The notes beneath the pieces were generated by a model. It had not been told where the DNA came from. It searched no databases and saw only the letters and a list, made by a program, of their open reading frames with translations. A stretch of 6,412 nt of DNA from Candidatus Zixiibacteriota bacterium. Its GTDB lineage: Bacteria > Zixibacteria > MSB-5A5 > GN15 > FEB-12. Of the stretch, positions 1-3,513 are shown one piece after another. The position numbers and the translations under genes were made by a program. The stretch covers positions 1 to 6,412 of the forward strand of contig JACZYS010000149.1 in the NCBI GenBank assembly GCA_022570975.1, given 5' to 3'. Positions within the stretch are counted from its first letter, which is position 1. Each line of letters opens with the position of its first letter.

Positions 1-211
1 AAGTAAATTGAATTCATTTTACATTAACTTTCTTGAAATTTCTGGAGGAAATTCAGCCGTCACCGGGGAAAATGTAACAATAATTTAGATTTTTTCCGTA
101 GTTAAACAGAAACTCATGATATTAATAGACACTTCAACATCGTCTGCTTTATCCGATGCAGTTTGGCCTAATTGAAATATGTTGCGGGGAAAATCGAGAT
201 GACTTGACGAA
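1..211. other. No supported gene; possible degraded frame
   Basis: Neither strand holds a frame with a convincing start and ribosome binding site. One minus-strand frame runs from just past the PilZ stop almost to the edge of the window, interrupted by TAA at 89-87 and at 20-18, without a usable start. It may be chance or a gene remnant. No terminator hairpin is apparent after the PilZ gene. Confidence 0.4.
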
Positions 212-601
212 CTAATTTTTCAATATATTAAATGTAACCGGAATCTGCTCATCTCCATCTTCAAAGTGAGAGCTTTTAATCAGTTGTGCAATTTTGACAG
301 TTTCAGTTGGATGTACGTTGAGCAGCTCAAATCCAGTATTAAATTCATTCTTATCGTTTACTTTCTTGGACCATACACTCTTTGCATCAAAGTTAATTTC
401 TCTGCTTTCATTGATTTCAAAAGGGAGATCCATCTTAAACCGGAAACAGGAATCAACTTCCAATTCTGTAATACTTCTTATCCTCAGACCTTCAGTTGTC
501 ATGTCAACAACCCATCCTACAAAATTATTTGTAGCTTTGTCGTTCACTCCAAAGAAAGCATATGTTGTTTTTCTCTTCTTTTTTCTATCGTCTTTCATCA
601 T
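212..601 (-). CDS. PilZ-domain protein, putative cyclic di-GMP receptor (129 aa)
   Basis: This is a single-domain PilZ protein of typical length with no signal peptide or membrane segment, so it should be cytoplasmic. The N-terminus has R6-K-K-K-R10, fitting the RxxxR cyclic di-GMP motif. 'DMTTEG' at 33-38 fits (D/N)xSxxG with Thr in place of Ser. The beta-barrel pattern continues through 'GLRIRS', 'CFRFKMDLPF', 'FDAKSVWSKK' and 'FNTGFELLNV', and ends with a helix ('TVKIAQLIKSS'). Two ATGs are adjacent: the one at 601 is 4 nt from the GGAGG core and the one at 598 is 7 nt away, so the second may be the real start. It is transcribed separately from the subunit genes but in the same direction. 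Whether it controls the fibre, motility or something else cannot be read from the sequence. The RxxxR is embedded in a run of basic residues, so binding should not be assumed. Confidence 0.75.
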   Translation of the reverse strand: MMKDDRKKKRKTTYAFFGVNDKATNNFVGWVVDMTTEGLRIRSITELEVDSCFRFKMDLPFEINESREINFDAKSVWSKKVNDKNEFNTGFELLNVHPTETVKIAQLIKSSHFEDGDEQIPVTFNILKN

Positions 602-647
602 AATTCCTCCTTACCATTAAAAGAGTAATATTTAAGGTACCCTGCAT

Positions 648-675
648 ATTATAATATCGACAAAACCATTGACAT
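648..675 (-). promoter_or_regulatory. Promoter of the PilZ gene
   Basis: A perfect TATAAT -10 (653-648) lies 16 nt from ATGTCA (675-670, four of six to TTGACA) on the minus strand. The -10 is inside the 12-bp palindrome ATATTATAATAT (646-657). The leader to the ATG would be about 40 nt and contains a strong AAGGAGG (612-606). The preceding terminator makes a separate promoter necessary, which supports this call. Confidence 0.5.
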
Positions 676-733
676 CTTTAAGCTTCAAAGTCTCCTCTAT
701 TTCCAGAAAAGCAGGCACAAATCATCAAAAACT

Positions 734-763
734 AAAAAAAGAGAGCACAGATATGCCCTCTTT
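734..763 (-). terminator. Intrinsic terminator after the subunit genes
   Basis: On the minus strand, AAAGAGGGC (763-755) pairs with GCTCTCTTT (746-738) around an 8-nt loop, giving nine pairs with one G-T. A run of seven T (740-734) overlaps the end of the stem. It starts 28 nt after the 187-aa stop codon. It should end transcription of the subunit genes before the PilZ gene. Confidence 0.75.
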
Positions 764-791
764 TCTCAGAAAATATGATTTCACAGAACCA

Positions 792-1355
792 TTAGGTTCC
801 ATTATAAGCTACACTTAATATTATATCTCCCGTATATGTGCCGGCAGTCTGATATGTTGAAGGAGTAACCTTGCCGCCAAGATAGACATTTGTTTGACCT
901 GCAGAACCAATAACAGCCGCTGCCGGAAGGTTTCTTGGGTTCTGATCTATCCATCCATTACTTCCAGCAAATGTAGCTGGTGTCGTAACGGTAGAATCAA
1001 CGTTAGCATCAGTGGCAGAGAACGATATTGTCATTCTGTCACTGCCATCGGCAAGAGCCAGATATTCCGGAAGACTCAGAATCAAGTTGATACCAGCGGA
1101 TCCTTGACCTGTAATGGTGAACTCAGCTGTTGAGTCGTTGTTAGTCTTTCCCATTGTTGTTGCTACGCCCTGAAATACTGTCGGGAATATCAATTGGTTT
1201 GTTGCCGTTACAGCAAGAGCGGTTTGTACTGTTGCTGTTGCCGTTCCGTTTGCTGCGTCCTGCCCGAACGCCGAAGTTGCTACAAGCAAAACTAAAATAA
1301 CAGTTAGCAGGCTTGAAACTCTACCTACTTTGGCAGGATTAAATCGAATGTTCAT
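792..1355 (-). CDS. DUF4402-type pilin-like secreted subunit, possible major subunit (187 aa)
   Basis: The signal peptide is residues 1-31 (basic N-terminus, hydrophobic 16-26, cleavage AFG/Q32). The mature protein is rich in Thr, Ala, Gly and Asn and follows the DUF4402 strand order: 'GTATATVQTALAV', 'LIFPTVFQG', 'TAEFTITGQGSAGINLIL', 'LPEYLAL', 'MTISFSATD', 'TNVYLGGKVTPS', and the final 'GTYTGDIILSVAYNGT'. Gly172 and Tyr184 are 12 residues apart, as in the terminal strand of chaperone-usher pilins. It has no cysteine in the mature part, whereas the other two DUF4402 proteins have one at the position aligned with 'ATDA'. It has the strongest ribosome binding site of the subunit genes, a structured leader and a clear terminator just after it. 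This arrangement would suit an abundantly made shaft subunit, though abundance is inferred. A spore- or S-layer-like surface role cannot be excluded. Confidence 0.8.
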   Translation of the reverse strand: MNIRFNPAKVGRVSSLLTVILVLLVATSAFGQDAANGTATATVQTALAVTATNQLIFPTVFQGVATTMGKTNNDSTAEFTITGQGSAGINLILSLPEYLALADGSDRMTISFSATDANVDSTVTTPATFAGSNGWIDQNPRNLPAAAVIGSAGQTNVYLGGKVTPSTYQTAGTYTGDIILSVAYNGT

Positions 1356-1359
1356 GGTT

Positions 1360-1365
1360 CCCTCC
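1360..1365 (-). promoter_or_regulatory. Shine-Dalgarno site that decides the 187-aa gene start
   Basis: GGAGGG on the minus strand lies 4 nt before the ATG at 1355. A GTG at 1367 in the same frame would place the start codon over this site. The ATG at 1355 is therefore the likely start, giving 187 rather than 191 residues. Confidence 0.75.
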
Positions 1366-1393
1366 ACAAAAGTATCTATTAAGTTGTTTATTT

Positions 1394-1408
1394 CTTAAAA
1401 TTTTTAAG
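1394..1408. repeat. 15-bp AT-rich palindrome
   Basis: CTTAAAA and TTTTAAG form a perfect inverted repeat around one central base, immediately beside the stem-loop at 1411-1434 and about 40 nt before the 187-aa start codon. It could be a protein-binding site or could extend the leader structure. In AT-rich DNA it may also be chance. Confidence 0.35.
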
Positions 1409-1410
1409 CC

Positions 1411-1434
1411 CCCGAAATGTTCTCGCATTTCAGG
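1411..1434 (-). other. Stem-loop in the leader of the 187-aa subunit gene
   Basis: On the minus-strand RNA, CCUGAAAUG (1434-1426) pairs with CAUUUCGGG (1419-1411) around the six-base loop CGAGAA. This gives nine pairs including one G-U. It lies about 55-80 nt before the start at 1355 and about 125 nt after the 171-aa stop. A true U-run does not follow, so it is a poor terminator. An mRNA-stability or processing element between the two subunit genes is possible. Confidence 0.4.
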
Positions 1435-1559
1435 CCCTTTAACTGATTATCGTTTGTCCGTTATTGAGCTTTAGGTTATTTGTCTAATAATAGATATGGA
1501 TTAGTTAGTTTGTAGAAGTTTTGAACAAAGAAGATAGTAATGTAAGAGATTTTTTTATT

Positions 1560-2075
1560 TTAGGGACCACCAGGAGCGTCAACCGGTTCAACGAAAATAA
1601 CAATATCAGCAGTATAGCCTCCTGCTTGCTGAACTAAGTCAGGAACAACGGTTCCGCCCAGCCAAACAGTTAATTCACTATTTGATCCAATAGTATAAGT
1701 GGTAGTCCTCCAAGGGCTTACATCATCAAGTGTAGGTGCGGCCTGGTCAGGGGTAGCGGAAGAGTCCATAGCACAATCTGTAGTCTTAAAAATTGTCCTC
1801 ATATAGTTTCCGGTAGTTGTCATATATTTTGGTAAAGTGAAGCTGATAAAAACATCCGACCCTGCAGTTCCCTGAATCAGAAATTCGGCAGCAAAGGTTG
1901 ACCTTTTTGAAATTGTAACTGGGATTCCAGGGAGGACATTTCCAAAAACTAAATTATTGACCAGTGAAACCACTGCAGTATCCGTAAAGGGCTGAGAATA
2001 AGTTAGTTTACTTGATGCAAGAAATATTACCAATAATAAAAGACTGAATTTAGCTAAACTTCTCCGGATAATCAT
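1560..2075 (-). CDS. DUF4402-type pilin-like secreted subunit with altered C-terminus (171 aa)
   Basis: The signal peptide is residues 1-27 (basic MIIRRSLAK, hydrophobic 11-20, cleavage S27/Q28). The mature part follows the same order as the other subunits: 'LVFGNVLPG', 'AAEFLIQGTAGSDVFISFTL' with 'PKYM', 'TTDCAMDSS' (single C101), and 'ELTVWLGGTVVPD'. The last strand begins GGYTADIVIF, but the expected V-A-Y is replaced by V-E-P, followed by a Pro/Gly-rich tail to the end. The start at 2075 is forced by an in-frame stop just upstream, yet no Shine-Dalgarno sequence precedes it, so translation may be weak or coupled. The gap to the 140-aa gene is 56 nt with no convincing promoter, so the two are probably co-transcribed. 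The changed terminal strand suggests a minor subunit with a different contact to the chaperone or neighbour subunit. Confidence 0.75.
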   Translation of the reverse strand: MIIRRSLAKFSLLLLVIFLASSKLTYSQPFTDTAVVSLVNNLVFGNVLPGIPVTISKRSTFAAEFLIQGTAGSDVFISFTLPKYMTTTGNYMRTIFKTTDCAMDSSATPDQAAPTLDDVSPWRTTTYTIGSNSELTVWLGGTVVPDLVQQAGGYTADIVIFVEPVDAPGGP

Positions 2076-2131
2076 AAATTAAATTAGGAGCAGTTACTAT
2101 AAAGAGTCAACATTAAATTATTCTTGGGGTC

Positions 2132-2554
2132 TTAGTTCTCGGTGTATATTAAGGTGGCTATCAGCTGATTATCAATGAATTCTGTCTTGACAAATGGCAA
2201 ACACTTTGAATATGAAAATATCGTAAAATCAGTTCCAGAATATTGAAGAGAGGAATTTTGATAAAAATTGTTGTAATACGGCGGATGATAAATGAGTATC
2301 TCAATCGGTGGTTGGTTATGATCTTCAGATATATTTACTGTGATCTTATGAGAAAGTTTTTCAAATTCAGAGATTTTGTTCTCATCTTCAAATTCACTCA
2401 GTTTAACCAATCCAACAGGCGCAGATACAAATGCTGTTGCCTGTATTCTGTCAGAGGTTGAACCATTCATTTCTTGAGAAACAGTCGGCGAATAAATTCC
2501 GACGACAACAAAGAAAAATGAGTAATTTTTTAGATGTTTTTTATAAGCAAGCAT
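2132..2554 (-). CDS. Small secreted protein, divergent DUF4402-like minor subunit candidate (140 aa)
   Basis: I do not recognise this protein as a clear family member. Residues 1-26 look like a signal peptide (KKHLKN, hydrophobic 12-21, cleavage near S26/Q27). The mature 114 residues are predicted beta-rich. 'IQATAFV' at 37-43 matches 'IQATATV' of the 174-aa subunit. 'IEILIYHPPYY' followed by 'YSGTD' sits where the subunits have 'LILSLPEYL' and 'FSATD'. The protein ends LIYTEN, with Tyr four residues from the end as in VAYTGG and VAYNGT. It lacks the WLGGT motif and is shorter, and it carries one Cys (C118) and many Tyr, Phe and Asn. No Shine-Dalgarno site is visible, and an in-frame stop directly precedes the ATG, which fixes the start unless a later one is used. 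Its place between subunit genes suggests a tip, adaptor or terminator subunit. This is inference. Confidence 0.6.
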   Translation of the reverse strand: MLAYKKHLKNYSFFFVVVGIYSPTVSQEMNGSTSDRIQATAFVSAPVGLVKLSEFEDENKISEFEKLSHKITVNISEDHNQPPIEILIYHPPYYNNFYQNSSLQYSGTDFTIFSYSKCLPFVKTEFIDNQLIATLIYTEN

Positions 2555-2574
2555 TTAGACTCATTGATATAAGT

Positions 2575-2600
2575 TTAACAAACGCGTGTACGTTTGCTAA
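2575..2600 (-). promoter_or_regulatory. Dyad over the -10/start region, candidate operator
   Basis: An inverted repeat has a 6-bp perfect core (CAAACG and CGTTTG) around a 6-nt centre. It extends to 10 paired positions per arm with one G-T wobble (minus strand TTAGCAAACG ... CGTTTGTTAA). The upstream arm overlaps the last bases of the -10 box and the expected start site lies inside it. A complete RNA hairpin would therefore not be transcribed, and a repressor or activator binding site is the more natural reading. The binding protein is unknown. Confidence 0.45.
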
Positions 2601-2626
2601 TATACCAAAAAAGTCTAAAATGTCAA
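2599..2626 (-). promoter_or_regulatory. Strong sigma70-like promoter for the 140/171-aa gene pair
   Basis: On the minus strand, a perfect TTGACA (2626-2621) and TATATT (2604-2599, five of six) are separated by 16 nt. Transcription would start near 2593-2590, leaving a leader of roughly 37 nt before the ATG at 2554. It is the best promoter match in the window. It lies within the 154-nt gap after the 174-aa gene, which implies that the next genes can be transcribed independently of the upstream block. Confidence 0.65.
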
Positions 2627-2708
2627 CGGTTTAAACTGATCTCGTCAACTCAAATATCTCATATTTCTATTACTGGTCAATAATTGAACAGTTAACCGGG
2701 CACAATTT

Positions 2709-3233
2709 TCAACCACCGGTATAAGCAACAGTCAGAATAACGTCTGCTGTATAACTTCCTCCGGTCTGAGCAACTGATGGAGTAACGGTTCCTCCCAACC
2801 ATACAGTCAAAGCTCCACCTGCACCCAATCTCAAATTATTAGAGATTCTTGGGTCAATGGCACCACTTGGGGAAGACTGTCCGCCACCTGAACCATCATC
2901 CCACGAACAATCCAATCCCGTAAAAGAAATAGGCATATTTGATGCACCGGCCATCAGATCGGAAGGGAGAGTAAAATTCAAAGAAACTTCTGAATTTGCC
3001 ACTCCCGAAAGTGAAAATTCACCGGCAGAGCCTACCGTAGATTTGTCTACGGATTTTACAATCCCTGGCGTAACCGTCGCAAAATCCAGGTTTTGAGTAC
3101 CGCTGATTGAAAGAGTGGAAACCACTGTAGCAGTCGCTTGAATGCTGCCAACCTCCTGTGATCTTACCGCACTTGATATAAAAAGCACAATTATCGGGGT
3201 CAGCAGAATTGTCTTTAAATTTTTGATGAACAT
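2709..3233 (-). CDS. DUF4402-type pilin-like secreted subunit (174 aa)
   Basis: The start is well supported: AAGGAG at 3245-3240 sits 6 nt before the ATG. Residues 1-25 are a signal peptide with likely cleavage S25/Q26. The mature part is a Gly/Ser/Thr-rich beta-sandwich pattern typical of DUF4402: 'IQATATVV' strand, 'LDFATVTPG', 'AGEFSLSG', 'VSLNFTLPSDL', 'LTVWLGGTVTPS', and the final strand 'GGSYTADVILTVAYTGG'. It aligns through most of its length with the 171-aa and 187-aa proteins of this window. The last strand has Gly then Tyr 12 residues later, close to the C-terminus, as in the terminal strand of chaperone-usher pilins. There is a single cysteine, C109, and the segment around 110-124 is rich in Gly, Ser and Asp. 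As the first subunit gene after the usher, it is likely a structural fibre subunit handled by chaperone and usher. Whether it is the major or a minor subunit cannot be told. Confidence 0.8.
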   Translation of the reverse strand: MFIKNLKTILLTPIIVLFISSAVRSQEVGSIQATATVVSTLSISGTQNLDFATVTPGIVKSVDKSTVGSAGEFSLSGVANSEVSLNFTLPSDLMAGASNMPISFTGLDCSWDDGSGGGQSSPSGAIDPRISNNLRLGAGGALTVWLGGTVTPSVAQTGGSYTADVILTVAYTGG

Positions 3234-3513
3234 ATCCAGCTCCTTGTTTTACTATTTCAAAGTCATTGCTGGTAATGTTATGCAACGATAATGCCACAGA
3301 TAAAACAAAGATGTAAGGGGCAGAAAAACAACAAGTTACAGACAATAAAGGGCTGAATATTATTCTTGTTTTTGATTCAGGATATAGGATGAAAACCATA
3401 TTTATTCAATCAGCTTTTCATAATGAAACATCTCACTTATTCTTGATGATAAAGAGATATGATTGAAGGTTTTGAAGACTGATAGTTAACGAAAAATGAA
3501 TTAAGGGAAAATT
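3234..3513. other. 280-nt spacer between usher and first subunit gene
   Basis: I find no supported gene here. An open frame starting at 3399 on the minus strand runs out of frame into the following subunit gene and looks like chance. No hairpin with a U-run follows the usher stop codon, so read-through from the assembly genes is possible. The spacer contains one plausible sigma70-type promoter (3381-3409) facing the subunit gene. It also contains a looser inverted repeat, ATGAAAA/TTTTCAT, with a long loop around 3390-3420. Confidence 0.5.
3381..3409 (-). promoter_or_regulatory. Possible sigma70-type promoter for the 174-aa subunit gene
   Basis: On the minus strand, TTGAAT (3409-3404) and TATATC (3386-3381) are separated by 17 nt. 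Each matches four of six consensus bases. The transcript would carry a leader of about 140 nt before the start at 3233. A weaker Bacteroidota-like pair, CTTG (3335-3332) and CATCTTTG (3313-3306), lies closer to the gene. AT-rich spacers often yield such matches by chance. Confidence 0.3.

Noticed and set aside
266..628. Two long plus-strand frames opposite the PilZ gene
   Set aside because: They are antisense to a recognisable PilZ domain and have no ribosome binding site or domain pattern.
1365..1367. GTG start giving a 191-aa subunit
   Set aside because: The codon overlaps the GGAGGG ribosome binding site of the ATG 12 nt downstream.
1411..1437. Terminator between the 171-aa and 187-aa genes
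   Set aside because: The hairpin is followed by CTTAAAAATTTT rather than a continuous T-run, so termination is not well supported.
1368..1559. Cyclic di-GMP riboswitch in the leader of the 187-aa gene, suggested by the nearby PilZ gene
   Set aside because: I could not find the conserved elements of class I or II aptamers; only a simple hairpin is visible.
2076..2120. Promoter TTGACT-18-TAATTT just before the 171-aa gene
   Set aside because: The -10 matches only three bases and would place the transcript start at the start codon.
2243..2634. Two plus-strand frames opposite the 140-aa gene and its promoter
   Set aside because: There is no start signal, and they overlap the better supported minus-strand gene and promoter.
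3019..3399. 126-codon open frame on the minus strand overlapping the start of the 174-aa subunit gene
   Set aside because: It overlaps the subunit gene by over 200 nt in another frame. Its second half has no domain-like pattern, and the subunit frame has signal peptide, Shine-Dalgarno and homology support.
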